NCBI RefSeq assembly: GCF_039534125.1
Contig: NZ_BAAAUV010000009.1
Coordinates: 1-64,000 of the forward strand
DNA: 64,000 bases
Direction of reading: 5' to 3'
DNA from: Actinocorallia longicatena
GTDB lineage: Bacteria > Actinomycetota > Actinomycetes > Streptosporangiales > Streptosporangiaceae
Under the pieces are notes generated by a model. It had not been told where the DNA came from and did no database searches. It saw only the letters and a list, made by a program, of their open reading frames with translations. How positions within the stretch are numbered: the stretch's first letter is position 1; each line of letters starts with the position of its first letter. The position numbers were made by a program, and so were the translations under genes. Positions 50,825 to 59,322 of the stretch are shown piece after piece.

Positions 50825-52555
50825 CTAGTCCAGGACGGTCGGGGCGGCGGCGAGGGGCTGGACCGCCTTGGGCTCGGTCCAGAAGGTGACCCGGCCCTCG
50901 GGGGTGCGCATGCGGCCCGACTGCATGCCGGACAGCCAGCGGTAGACGATCTTGCCGGTGGCGTTGCGGGGCAGCTCGGTGATGAAGAAGACGTCGCGCG
51001 GGACGGCGTAGCGGGCGACCTGCTCGCGGATGTACTCGCGGACCGTCTTCTCGGTCATGACCACCCCGGTGCGCAGCACGATGTAGGCGGCCAGCCGCTG
51101 CCCGTACTCGTCGTCGGGGACGCCGGTGACGGCGACCTCGAGGATGCCGGGCAGCCGCGACAGGACGTCCTCGACGTCCCGCGGGACGACGTTCTCGCCG
51201 CCCGAGACCACCAGGCCGTCGTGGCGGCCGTCGACGTAGAGCATGCCGCGGGCGTCGAGATGGCCGAGGTCGCCGGTGAACAGCAGGCCGTTCAGCGAGT
51301 CGGTCGGCTCGCCGCTGGTGTAGCCCTCGAAGACGTTCTCGTTGGCGGCGAAGATCCGGCCGATCGTGGCCCGGGGGACGCGCTTGCCCTCGTCGTTGAT
51401 GATCAGGACCGAGGTGCCGCGCGGGGGGCGTCCGGCGGTGCCGGGGTTGATCCGCAGTTCCTTCGGGCCGGCGATCGACACCCAGGAGGCCTCGGTCGAG
51501 CCGTAGACGTTGTAGAGGCGGTCGCCGAAGGCGTCCATGAAGCGGTGGGCGAGGTCGCCGGGGAGCGCGGAGCCGCTGAGGGCCGTGATCCGCAGGCCGC
51601 GGGTGTCGTAGCCGTCGCGGGTCTCCTGCGGCAGCTCCATGATCCGCTGGATCATGACCGGGACGGCGAAGAGGGCGCTGCGCTTCTGGCGCTCCAGCTC
51701 GCCGAGCGTCTGCTCGGGGTCGAACCGCCGGTGCAGGACGATCGTGGAGCGCAGGGCGAAGCCGATCTGGAGGGCCGCGAACCCCCAGGTGTGGAAGACG
51801 GGGGCGTCGACCACGAAGGTCTGGCGGTTGCGCAGCGGGATCCGCGACAGCATCGAGGCCAGCGGGCGCATCCCGGGCTTGGGCCTGCGCCGCGCGCCCT
51901 TGGGACGGCCGCCGGTGCCGGAGCTCAGCATGATCGTGCGGCCCTGGGTGTTCGGCGGGATCACCGGATCGCCGGAGGCCTCGGCGATGAGCTGGTCGAG
52001 GGTCTCGGCGCCCGCGGCGGCGGGGACGTCCGCCCAGATGACCACCTTGCGGAGGTGGGCCGGGCAGGAGGACAGGACGGCCGCGAACTCGGCGTCGGCG
52101 ACGACCACGTCCATGCGCAGCTCGGTCATGATCGACCGGAGCTGGCCAGGGCCGAATCCGGTGTTCAGCAGGACGGTCTCGGCGCCGCGCTTGCTGCACG
52201 CCACGAGCGTCTCGACGAACGCCCGGTGGTTGCGGCACATGATCCCCACCCGGGGCCTGGGGCCCTGGAGGGGCAGCGCCCCGGACAGCCGGTCGGTGCG
52301 CTCGTCGAAGTCGGCGTAGGTGACCGAACCCGCGTCGTCGATGATCGCGATCTTGTTCGGCTGACTGATCGAGGCGGCCTTGGACAGCCCGGCGAGTGTC
52401 GTGCCCCACGCGTGCAGGGCGCCGAGCGCGCGCAGGGTCCGCCAGGGGCGCAGCATCCGCAACACGCCCGAGCCCATCAGGACGAACCCGAGATCCATCG
52501 TGTTGCCGAGACGGCGCCGGAATCCCGGCCGGTACTCAGGTCTGGCGTGCACCAC
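50825..52555 (-). CDS. AMP-binding acyl-CoA synthetase (FadD-like)
   Basis: A 576-residue ANL-superfamily enzyme. The P-loop is TIMLSSGTGGRPKGARR, YNVYGSTEAS is the adenine-binding A5 motif, LLFTGDLGHLDARGMLYVDGR carries the A7/A8 hinge, and the C-terminal lysine motif is LPRNATGKIVYR. It activates a fatty or related acid to acyl-CoA through an acyl-adenylate. GTG 52555 follows GGAGGAAACG. It diverges from fadA-fadB and likely feeds them; a direct-repeat region lies between. Chain-length specificity is unknown. Confidence 0.92.
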   Translation of the reverse strand: MVHARPEYRPGFRRRLGNTMDLGFVLMGSGVLRMLRPWRTLRALGALHAWGTTLAGLSKAASISQPNKIAIIDDAGSVTYADFDERTDRLSGALPLQGPRPRVGIMCRNHRAFVETLVACSKRGAETVLLNTGFGPGQLRSIMTELRMDVVVADAEFAAVLSSCPAHLRKVVIWADVPAAAGAETLDQLIAEASGDPVIPPNTQGRTIMLSSGTGGRPKGARRRPKPGMRPLASMLSRIPLRNRQTFVVDAPVFHTWGFAALQIGFALRSTIVLHRRFDPEQTLGELERQKRSALFAVPVMIQRIMELPQETRDGYDTRGLRITALSGSALPGDLAHRFMDAFGDRLYNVYGSTEASWVSIAGPKELRINPGTAGRPPRGTSVLIINDEGKRVPRATIGRIFAANENVFEGYTSGEPTDSLNGLLFTGDLGHLDARGMLYVDGRHDGLVVSGGENVVPRDVEDVLSRLPGILEVAVTGVPDDEYGQRLAAYIVLRTGVVMTEKTVREYIREQVARYAVPRDVFFITELPRNATGKIVYRWLSGMQSGRMRTPEGRVTFWTEPKAVQPLAAAPTVLD

Positions 52556-52658
52556 CGTTTCCTCCCGGTGACTGTTCCGCCACGCTAACCAGGCCCGGCT
52601 CGCCGGACAAGTAGGAAATGCGCCAAATAACCCGGAACGGCACGTCATTTGTCAGTGG

Positions 52659-52698
52659 TTACTGACTAGTAGCATGGTCTGTTACCAGCGAGTAGCAT
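52659..52698. promoter_or_regulatory. Two direct repeats of a 17-bp dyad-like site
   Basis: TTACTGACTAGTAGCAT (52659-52675) is repeated as TTACCAGCGAGTAGCAT (52682-52698), 13 of 17 bases identical and 23 bp apart. The first copy has TACT-N4-AGTA symmetry. It lies upstream of fadA in the divergent fadD-like/fadA gap and looks like a tandem operator for a fatty-acid regulator. Confidence 0.6.
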
Positions 52699-52737
52699 CG
52701 TTGGCATCCGAGCCTTGACCTCTAGGGAGACCTGATC

Positions 52738-53943
52738 GTGCCTCGTATCGCACGTGACGTCGTGTTCGTCGACGGCGTCCGCACGCCGTTCGGCAAGGCC
52801 GGCCCCAAGGGCCTTTACGCCGAGACCCGCGCCGACGACCTGGTCGTCCGCGCCATCCGTGAGCTCGTCCGGCGGAACCCGGGCCTACCGCCCGAGCGCG
52901 TCGACGAGGTCTCCATCGCCGCGACGACCCAGATCGGCGACCAGGGACTGACCATCGGGCGGTCCGCCGCCGTGCTGGCCGGGCTGCCCAAGTCCGTGCC
53001 CGGTTTCGCGATCGACCGCATGTGCGCCGGTGCGATGACCGCCGTGACGACCACCGCGTCGGGGATCGCCTTCGGCGCCTACGACGCCGTGATCGCCGGC
53101 GGTGTCGAGCACATGGGCCGCCACCCCATGGGCGAGGGCGTCGACCCCAACCCGCGCTTCCTGGCCGACAAGCTCGTCGACCCGTCCGCGCTGGTGATGG
53201 GCCTGACCGCCGAGAACCTGCACGACCGGTACCCCGAGGTCACCAAGGAGCGGTGCGACGCCTACGCCGTGCGCTCCCAGGAGAAGCTCGCCGCCGCCTA
53301 CGCCGCGGGCAAGGTCCAGCCGGACCTCGTCCCGACGGCCGTCCGCTCGGCCGAGAAGGGCTACGGCCTGGCCACCGAGGACGAGCCGCCGCGCCCCGGC
53401 ACCACCCTGGAGTCCCTGGCCTCCCTGAAGACCCCGTTCCGGGCCGCCGGGAACATCACCGCCGGCAACGCGGCCGGTCTCAACGACGGCGCGACGGCCT
53501 GCCTGCTCGTCGCCGAGGACGTCGCCGCCGAACTGGGCCTCACCGCCCGGATGCGCCTGGTCGACTACTCCTTCGTGGGCGTCGAACCCGAGGTCATGGG
53601 CATCGGCCCGGTCCCCGCGACCGAGAAGCTGCTGGCCCGCAACGGCCTGTCGATCGAGGACATCGGCCTGTTCGAGATCAACGAGGCCTTCGCGGTCCAG
53701 GTGCTCGCCTTCCTCGACCACTTCAAGATCGACCAGGACGACCCGCGGGTGAACCCGTGGGGCGGGGCCATCGCGGTCGGCCACCCGCTGGCCTCCTCCG
53801 GCGTCCGGCTGATGAACCAGCTCTCCCGCCACTTCGAGGAGCGGACGGACGTCCGTTACGGCCTCACCACGATGTGCGTCGGCATGGGCATGGGCGGAAC
53901 TGTTCTCTGGGAGAACGTGAACTGGGAAGGCGCGCAGAAGTGA
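52738..53943 (+). CDS. fadA: Acetyl-CoA acyltransferase (thiolase)
   Basis: A 401-residue thiolase. The nucleophilic Cys about 96 is in IDRMCAGAMTAV, the active-site His is in INEAFAVQ and GGAIAVGHPLASSG, and the second Cys is in TTMCVGMGMGG. It cleaves 3-ketoacyl-CoA in the last step of beta-oxidation. GTG 52738 is the first start after the promoter. Its stop overlaps the fadB start (GTGA), so the two subunits are made together. Confidence 0.95.
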   Translation: MPRIARDVVFVDGVRTPFGKAGPKGLYAETRADDLVVRAIRELVRRNPGLPPERVDEVSIAATTQIGDQGLTIGRSAAVLAGLPKSVPGFAIDRMCAGAMTAVTTTASGIAFGAYDAVIAGGVEHMGRHPMGEGVDPNPRFLADKLVDPSALVMGLTAENLHDRYPEVTKERCDAYAVRSQEKLAAAYAAGKVQPDLVPTAVRSAEKGYGLATEDEPPRPGTTLESLASLKTPFRAAGNITAGNAAGLNDGATACLLVAEDVAAELGLTARMRLVDYSFVGVEPEVMGIGPVPATEKLLARNGLSIEDIGLFEINEAFAVQVLAFLDHFKIDQDDPRVNPWGGAIAVGHPLASSGVRLMNQLSRHFEERTDVRYGLTTMCVGMGMGGTVLWENVNWEGAQK

Positions 53944-56024
53944 GCGGCATCAACGAGATCTTCTCCGACGAGGTCGTGACCCACGCCCGCGTCCGCGACG
54001 TCAAGCTGCCCCACGGCGCCGGCACGCTCGCCCTGATCACCCTGGACAACGGCTTCGACCACACCAAGCCGAACACCTTCGGCCCGGCCGGGCTGGCCGA
54101 GCTGAACGCCGCCCTCGACGCCGTCGCCGAGCGCGACGACCTCGCGGCCGTGGGCGTCACCGGCAAGCCGTTCATCTTCGCCGTCGGCGCCGACCTCAAG
54201 GGCGTCCCGCTGATCACGTCGCGGGCGGACGCGCTGGCCATCGGCAAGCTCGGCCACGACGTGTTCCGCCGCCTCGGCGAGCTGACCGTGCCCTCGTTCG
54301 CGTTCTACAACGGCGCGGCCATGGGCGGGGGCGTCGAGGTCGGCCTCAACTGCACCTACCGGACCGTGTCGCGGAGCATCCCGGCGTTCGCGCTGCCCGA
54401 GACCTTCCTGGGCCTGGTCCCCGGCTGGGGCGGCACCTACCTGCTCCCGAACCTGATCGGCGCCGAGAAGGCCCTCAAGCTGATCATCGAGAACCCGCTC
54501 GCGCAGAACCGCATGATCAAGGGCCAGCAGGTCTTCGACCTGGGCATCGCCGACGCGGTCTTCGACGGCGCCGACTTCCTCGAGGAGTCCCTGAGCTGGG
54601 CCGCACGGGTGATCACCGGCGAGCTCGTGGTCGAGCGTCCCGCGGTCGACAAGGGCGAGGCCTGGGACAACGCGGTCGACATGGCCGGGTTCGTCCTGGA
54701 GGGCAAGCTGCACGGCGCGGCCCCCGCGCCCGTCCGCGCCCTCGAGCTGGTCCGCGAGGCGAAGAACCGCACCCGCGACGAGGGCTTCGCCGCCGAGGAC
54801 GAGGCGCTCGCCGACCTCATCATGACCGACGAGCTCCGCGCCGGCCTGTACGCCTTCGACCTGACCCAGAAGCGCGCCAAGCGGCCCGCCGGGGCCCCGG
54901 ACAAGGCGCTCGCCCGCAAGATCACCAAGGTGGGCGTCGTCGGCGCTGGCCTCATGGCCGGGCAGCTCGCCCTGCTGTTCGCCCAGCGCCTCGAGGTCCC
55001 GGTCGTCATGACCGACCTCGACCAGGCCCGCCTGGACAAGGGCGTCGCCTACGCCCACGGCGAGGTCGACAAGCTGGCGAAGAAGGGCCGGATCAACGCC
55101 GACCGGGCCAACCGGCTCAAGGCGCTGATCAGGGGCTCCCTGACCAAGGACGCCTTCTCCGACGCCGACTTCGTGATCGAGGCGGTCTTCGAGGAGATGT
55201 CGGTCAAGCAGAAGGTGTTCGCCGAGGTCGAGGCCGTCGTCTCCGAGACCTGCGTCCTGGCGACCAACACCTCCTCGCTGTCGATCTCGGAGATGGCCTC
55301 GAAGCTCGAGCACCCCGAGCGGGTCGTCGGCTTCCACTTCTTCAACCCGGTCGCGGTCCTGCCGCTGCTGGAGATCGTCCGCGCGGACCGCACCGACGAC
55401 GCGACCCTGGCGACGGCCTTCGCGGTCGGCAGGACGCTCAAGAAGTCCTGCGTGCTGGTCAAGGACGCCCCGGCCTTCGTGGTCAACCGCGTCCTGCTGC
55501 GCCTGATGGCCGAATTCATCGGCGCCGTCGAGGAGGGCACCCCGATCGACGTCGCCGAGCGGGCCGCCGCCCCGCTGGGCCTGCCGATGAGCCCGTTCAT
55601 CCTCATGGGCCTCGTCGGCCCGGCGATCGCCCTGCACGTCAACGAGACGCTGCACGGCGCGTTCCCCGAGCGCTTCCCGGTCAGCCCGAAGTTCCGGCGG
55701 TTCGTGGAGTCCGGCAAGTCCGGGGTCTACCTGCCCGACTTCACCCTCGACCCCGAGGCCGTGGAGATCTTCAAGGGCGGCGACCGCCCGTCCACCGAGG
55801 AGCAGGTCCTCCAGCGGGCCCTCGAGGGCCTCGCCCAGGAGATCCGCCTGATGCTCGACGAGGGCGTCGTGGCGGCCGCCGAGGACATCGACCTGTGCCT
55901 GATCATGGGCGCGGGCTACCCGTTCCACCTGGGCGGCATCACGCCGTACCTGGACCGGACCGGCGTATCGGCCAAGGTCGCCGGGAACAACTTCCTCTCC
56001 CCCGGCGTTGCATCAGTGGGATAG
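53940..56024 (+). CDS. fadB: Fatty-acid oxidation complex alpha subunit (enoyl-CoA hydratase/3-hydroxyacyl-CoA dehydrogenase)
   Basis: A 694-residue bifunctional enzyme. The N-terminal crotonase domain (residues about 1-190) has FAVGADLKG and oxyanion-hole NGAAMGGGVEVGLNC. The NAD-binding 3-hydroxyacyl-CoA dehydrogenase domain starts at about 325 (VGVVGAGLMAGQLALLFAQ) and contains VVGFHFFNPVAVLPLLEIV. The C-terminal helical domain follows. It performs hydration and dehydrogenation ahead of FadA. The GTG start overlaps the fadA stop. Its last codons contain the promoter of a non-coding element. Confidence 0.95.
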   Translation: MSGINEIFSDEVVTHARVRDVKLPHGAGTLALITLDNGFDHTKPNTFGPAGLAELNAALDAVAERDDLAAVGVTGKPFIFAVGADLKGVPLITSRADALAIGKLGHDVFRRLGELTVPSFAFYNGAAMGGGVEVGLNCTYRTVSRSIPAFALPETFLGLVPGWGGTYLLPNLIGAEKALKLIIENPLAQNRMIKGQQVFDLGIADAVFDGADFLEESLSWAARVITGELVVERPAVDKGEAWDNAVDMAGFVLEGKLHGAAPAPVRALELVREAKNRTRDEGFAAEDEALADLIMTDELRAGLYAFDLTQKRAKRPAGAPDKALARKITKVGVVGAGLMAGQLALLFAQRLEVPVVMTDLDQARLDKGVAYAHGEVDKLAKKGRINADRANRLKALIRGSLTKDAFSDADFVIEAVFEEMSVKQKVFAEVEAVVSETCVLATNTSSLSISEMASKLEHPERVVGFHFFNPVAVLPLLEIVRADRTDDATLATAFAVGRTLKKSCVLVKDAPAFVVNRVLLRLMAEFIGAVEEGTPIDVAERAAAPLGLPMSPFILMGLVGPAIALHVNETLHGAFPERFPVSPKFRRFVESGKSGVYLPDFTLDPEAVEIFKGGDRPSTEEQVLQRALEGLAQEIRLMLDEGVVAAAEDIDLCLIMGAGYPFHLGGITPYLDRTGVSAKVAGNNFLSPGVASVG
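55984..56009 (+). promoter_or_regulatory. SigmaR/SigH-like promoter of non-coding element 1
   Basis: GGAAC (55984-55988) and GTT (56007-56009), with exactly 18 bp between and C before GTT, match the SigH/sigmaR consensus. The promoter lies inside the 3' end of fadB. The same CCGGGAAC-N18-GTTG arrangement precedes element 2. Confidence 0.6.
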
Positions 56025-56115
56025 GGGAGAAAGACCAGCCGGCCCGGGGACTGGGGGGTTACCAGGGTCGGCGTCGGAAAGCGCGCCTCGTGCCTCTGGG
56101 CACGGGGCGCCTTTT
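56015..56115 (+). ncRNA. Structured non-coding element 1 ending in an intrinsic terminator
   Basis: About 100 nt between the fadB stop and the VIT1-type gene. The core AAAGACCAGCCGG (56030-56042) and CTGGGGGGT (56051-56059) recurs, with identical 21-nt offset, in element 2. CCAG pairs with CTGG, and GACC with GGTC just beyond. A 12-bp terminator stem (56083-56094 with 56099-56110) and T4 follow, 21 nt before the next start codon. It could be an attenuator or riboswitch for the transporter, or a free small RNA. No known Rfam class is recognised. Confidence 0.6.
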
Positions 56116-56136
56116 CCGTTTCCGGGCCGGTTCATC

Positions 56137-56946
56137 GTGATCATCCGCGGGCACACCCGAGAGGTGGACGAAACGGACTGGGCCCGGCTGGCACCCCACT
56201 GGGATCCCGCCACGGCGTCCGAGGACGACGGCCGGGCCGCCGAGCACGCCCTGGACGCGGCCGAGAAGACCGCTGAGCGGGTCGCGGGCGGCGGCATCAG
56301 GGCGGCGGTGCTGGGCGTCAACGACGGCCTGGTGACCAATCTGTGCCTGATCCTCGGGGTCGTGGGCGCGCACACCGAGGCCTCGACGGTGCGGCTGACC
56401 GGGTTGATGAGCCTGCTCGCGGGCGCGCTGTCGATGGCGGCGGGCGAGTGGGTCTCGGTCCGCAGCCAGAAGGAGATCGCCGAGAGCATGGACGGCGACC
56501 TGCGGCGGGCGTGGGAGCTGTCCCCGCCGGCGGTGTTCGCCCGCTTCTCCCGCGGCCTGCGCGGCTTCGGCCTCGACCGGAGGACCGCGCGCCGGGCCGA
56601 GGAGGAGGTCACCCTCGCGGGTTCCGGCCCGACCGTGGCCAGCCGGGTGATCTTCGGGGTGACGCCCGACGACGGCGGCTCCCCCGTCACCGCGGCGCTC
56701 AGCTCGCTCCTGCTCTTCGGCGTCGGCGCCTTCGTGCCGCTGGTTCCGTGGTTCTTCACCGAGGGCACGGCCGCCGTGGTCCTGTCGGCGGTGCTGACGG
56801 GCGCGGCGAGCCTGGCCGTCGGCGGCTTCCTGGGCCTGCAGTCCGACCGTTCCTGGTGGTGGACCGCGCTGCGCCAGCTCCTCATCGTCGCCCTCGCCTC
56901 GGCGATCACCTACGGCCTCGGGGCCCTGGCCGGGACGGCCGTCTGA
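56137..56946 (+). CDS. VIT1/CCC1-family (Fe/Mn) transporter
   Basis: About 269 residues. A soluble N-terminus is followed by VLGVNDGLVTNLCLILGVVGA, the TM1 signature of VIT1/CCC1 iron-manganese exporters, and LAGALSMAAGEWVSVRSQKEI, the TM2 and metal-binding region. Three further helices end at ITYGLGALAGTAV. These transporters export or store Fe2+ or Mn2+ to avoid toxicity. GTG 56137 was chosen, though no strong ribosome-binding site is visible. It lies directly behind the terminator of non-coding element 1, so transcription into it is probably conditional. Confidence 0.88.
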   Translation: MIIRGHTREVDETDWARLAPHWDPATASEDDGRAAEHALDAAEKTAERVAGGGIRAAVLGVNDGLVTNLCLILGVVGAHTEASTVRLTGLMSLLAGALSMAAGEWVSVRSQKEIAESMDGDLRRAWELSPPAVFARFSRGLRGFGLDRRTARRAEEEVTLAGSGPTVASRVIFGVTPDDGGSPVTAALSSLLLFGVGAFVPLVPWFFTEGTAAVVLSAVLTGAASLAVGGFLGLQSDRSWWWTALRQLLIVALASAITYGLGALAGTAV

Positions 56947-56964
56947 CCGTCCCGGCCGCAGACC

Positions 56965-58056
56965 CTAGAAGCGCAGGACCGCGGCGATGCGGTCCTCGGC
57001 GGCCAGGGCGCCGTCGGGGACGAAGGTGACCCTGCCGTCGCCGTTGAGCGTGGCCTCGATCAGGTCGTCGACGGCGTCGTTGACGAAGTCGCCCTCGGTG
57101 CCGTCCGCGGGGTAGAGCCGGCCGTCGTGGGCGCGGGCCGGTGCGAAGAAGCCCTCCTCGACGATCAGGTGGGCGATCCTGGCCTGTGAGGCCAGCTCCC
57201 AGGTCTCCTCCAGGCCGCCCGCGTACAGCTTGGCCGACCTGGCCCCGTCGAGCTCGGCGACGGCGCGCTCCTGGACCCGCCGGTGCTCGGCCTCCAGGAC
57301 GGGCCCGACGAGCTGGGCGAGCTCCGGCGCCGACGCCGTGTCGTAACTGCCCTCGACCGTGCCGATGACCGACCTGGCGACCGGCCCGTCGGCGAGGTCG
57401 CCGAAGTAGGTCAGGTAGCGCGGGACCCCCAGCACGATGATCGGCCGGTCGTCCTGGCGGACCACCTCCGTGAGGTGCCGTTCGACGTCGCGGAAGAACT
57501 GCATGCGCCGGTCGTCCTGGATGCGGAACTGCTTGGGCTGGGTGGGCGTCGTCCCCCGTTCGTCGGGGAGGGAGTCCTCGAACTCCAGCGGGAACAGGGC
57601 GTTCGCCACCTCCTCCAGGCGCTCGCCGTCGCCGCTCCACAGCCGGGTGGGCTGCTCGGACAGGACCAGGACCCAGTACTTCCACGTCGACTCGAACATC
57701 GCGACCAGGTCGCGGGTCGCGAAGGTGTCATCGATGATCACCCGCTCGGCCACCGAGACCCGGGGCAGCACGAAGGCGTGACTCTCCCCTCCGGGCGCCG
57801 CGAGCAGCACCAGACCCTCGGCGACGTGCTCGAAGTCGACCTGCCCCGCGGCCTTCTCGAGATTGTCGATGATCTCCTCGGCGACCCCCCGCTCGAGGTC
57901 CAGGCCCTCGAGGCGGTGCCGTGCCTGGTCGAGCAGCGTCTTCAGCCGCACTCGGTCCTGCTGGTTCTCCGGGCGGCGCCGGTGCGTCGGCATCACCAGG
58001 GACACAGCAGGGAAGGTCCGCGGCCGTCGCAGGACCGCAAGCTCAAAAGCATCCAC
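56965..58056 (-). CDS. baeRF family 3 (bacterial archaeo-eukaryotic release factor-like) protein
   Basis: A 363-residue soluble protein of the baeRF3 group. An N-terminal FPAVSLVMPTHRRRPENQQDR segment, DRRMQFFRDVERHLTEVVRQDDRPIIVLGVPRYLTYF in the middle, and a C-terminal eRF1-domain-3-like part with VEEGFFAPARAHDGR are visible. The family is related to eRF1/Pelota folds, and roles in ribosome rescue or stress have been proposed but not shown for this group. It lies between the two non-coding elements and is transcribed away from element 2. Confidence 0.85.
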   Translation of the reverse strand: MDAFELAVLRRPRTFPAVSLVMPTHRRRPENQQDRVRLKTLLDQARHRLEGLDLERGVAEEIIDNLEKAAGQVDFEHVAEGLVLLAAPGGESHAFVLPRVSVAERVIIDDTFATRDLVAMFESTWKYWVLVLSEQPTRLWSGDGERLEEVANALFPLEFEDSLPDERGTTPTQPKQFRIQDDRRMQFFRDVERHLTEVVRQDDRPIIVLGVPRYLTYFGDLADGPVARSVIGTVEGSYDTASAPELAQLVGPVLEAEHRRVQERAVAELDGARSAKLYAGGLEETWELASQARIAHLIVEEGFFAPARAHDGRLYPADGTEGDFVNDAVDDLIEATLNGDGRVTFVPDGALAAEDRIAAVLRF

Positions 58057-58131
58057 GAAATCCCCCGATTTCCATGTACGTCACACCAGGTTACCCTGCG
58101 GCCCCCCGTTACTGAGATCCCGGTCACACCG

Positions 58132-58157
58132 GGAACCCGCAGGGGACCGGGACCGTT
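58132..58157 (+). promoter_or_regulatory. SigmaR/SigH-like promoter of non-coding element 2
   Basis: GGAAC (58132-58136), an 18-bp spacer and GTT (58155-58157) preceded by C match the SigH/sigmaR consensus. This is the same arrangement as ahead of element 1. Confidence 0.6.
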
Positions 58158-58162
58158 GGACC

Positions 58163-58263
58163 CATCGGGAACGAGGAGTGGGAAAGACCAGCCGGGACCG
58201 GGGCTGGGGGGTCACCGGGTTCGGCGCACGAAGGGCGCCCCGCGTACATCGCGGGGCGCTTTT
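58163..58263 (+). ncRNA. Structured non-coding element 2 ending in an intrinsic terminator
   Basis: A paralogue of element 1. It has AAAGACCAGCCGG (58183-58195) and CTGGGGGGT (58204-58212) at the same 21-nt offset. CCAGC pairs with GCTGG. The outer GACC now faces GGTT, a compensating G-U change. A perfect 10-bp terminator stem (58235-58244 with 58250-58259) and T4 end it, 79 nt before the next gene's start. No similar known RNA family is recognised. Confidence 0.6.
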
Positions 58264-58341
58264 CGTCTTTCCTGGAGAACGATCACGTTTCCCGGCGAAC
58301 GATCACGCAATCTGGGTAGAAGCGTGGTCTCAGGAGGACAT

Positions 58342-58752
58342 GTGGTTCCAGAAGGCGTACCGGACGATCTCTACCGGGCGGCCGTCGCGGCGCTGAGGGG
58401 GATGGCCGTGGCGGAGACTCCGCTGGTGATCGAGAAGGTGCTGGCGGCGGTGCTCCCGATGCACGAGCAGGAGGTGGTCGAGCGGGTCGCCGGGATGTAC
58501 GAGCAGCGGCTACTCCTGGCGCAGGCCGAGCTCAGGGCCTTGCGGCGGGAGAACACGGGGCTCCGGCAGGACGGCCGGCTGGCCGACGCCCGGGTCCTGG
58601 CGGAGACCGCCAAACCGGGTCTGACGGCCCCGCCGGAGGACTGCTCCAACGCGTGCATGGACGCCGCCTGCGACTGCTCGGGCAAATGGCGCGCCACCGC
58701 GTGGACCCTCGATCCGGAGGAGCTCATCGCCATCCTCGACCGCCGCCCCTGA
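58342..58752 (+). CDS. Small coiled-coil, Cys-rich hypothetical protein
   Basis: A 136-residue protein starting at GTG 58342 after a strong AGGAGGACAT box. The N-terminal half is helical with a likely coiled coil (HEQEVVERVAGMYEQRLLLAQAELRALRRE). The C-terminal part has a cysteine cluster (CSNACMDAACDCSG) that could bind metal or form disulfides. It lies behind non-coding element 2 and its sigmaR-like promoter, so a thiol-stress connection is attractive but unproven. The family is not recognised. Confidence 0.65.
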   Translation: MVPEGVPDDLYRAAVAALRGMAVAETPLVIEKVLAAVLPMHEQEVVERVAGMYEQRLLLAQAELRALRRENTGLRQDGRLADARVLAETAKPGLTAPPEDCSNACMDAACDCSGKWRATAWTLDPEELIAILDRRP

Positions 58753-58799
58753 CCCCTTTCCCGCCCCGTGGCCCGATCCGGCCATCGCGGCTTCGCGCG

Positions 58800-59168
58800 T
58801 CAGACGAGGTCGGCGGTGAACAGCTCCCAGTAGTGGGTGACATGGGCGAGGGCGGTGCCCAGATCACGACCGACATAGGTCCAGCGGCCCCGCAGGCGCC
58901 AGTTGCGGTGGGCGCCGTCCGACAGCAGGACCTCGATGGAGAAGGCGGCGTCGTGGGCGCGGATGATGCCCGCCATGTCGATGGTGGCGGTCTTGAGGAA
59001 CGGCTCGCTCTCGCACCGGACGGCCAGCACGTGGGTGCCCTCGTCCTGCCGGACGAGGCCCTGTCCGAGATCGAAGGCGAGCATGGCCGCATAGTCCGGG
59101 CCGAGCCAGCGCAGCTGCGGCAGCTGGTCGGGCGGAGGGAAGCCGTACAACGCCGGTCCGCCTGTCAC
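58800..59168 (-). CDS. Hypothetical protein, paralogue of the gene at 59323
   Basis: A 122-residue soluble protein of unknown function. LRWLGPDYAAMLAFDLGQGLVRQD, FSIEVLLSDGAHRNWRLRGRWTYVGRDLGT and VTHYWELFTADLV match the neighbouring 59323-59715 protein almost segment by segment. GTG 59168 lies 7 nt beyond a TAGGTT -10 box, so the gene is probably leaderless. No cysteine motif, membrane segment or known domain is visible. Confidence 0.75.
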   Translation of the reverse strand: MTGGPALYGFPPPDQLPQLRWLGPDYAAMLAFDLGQGLVRQDEGTHVLAVRCESEPFLKTATIDMAGIIRAHDAAFSIEVLLSDGAHRNWRLRGRWTYVGRDLGTALAHVTHYWELFTADLV

Positions 59169-59322
59169 ATCGCGAAACCTAGCGTGATGGCCATGGTCGC
59201 GTACCCACTTCCCTGCATCCCATCCCGTCCGACCAGCGTGTTTGTGGCCATTGGCCCGAATGGTCGCGCGAATCGCGTGTGGTGCATCGGTCCGGGCGAG
59301 CAGACCGAAAGGGATCTGACGG

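Noticed and set aside
53856..55928. A 690-codon open frame antisense to fadA-fadB
   Set aside because: Composition is Gly/Asp/Glu/Arg-rich without any domain. It mirrors the GC codon bias of fadB, whose protein has clear domains.
56015..56115. Possible yybP-ykoY manganese riboswitch before the VIT1-type gene
   Set aside because: The class's conserved loop sequences are not present, and a second copy precedes an unrelated gene, so the known class was not assigned.
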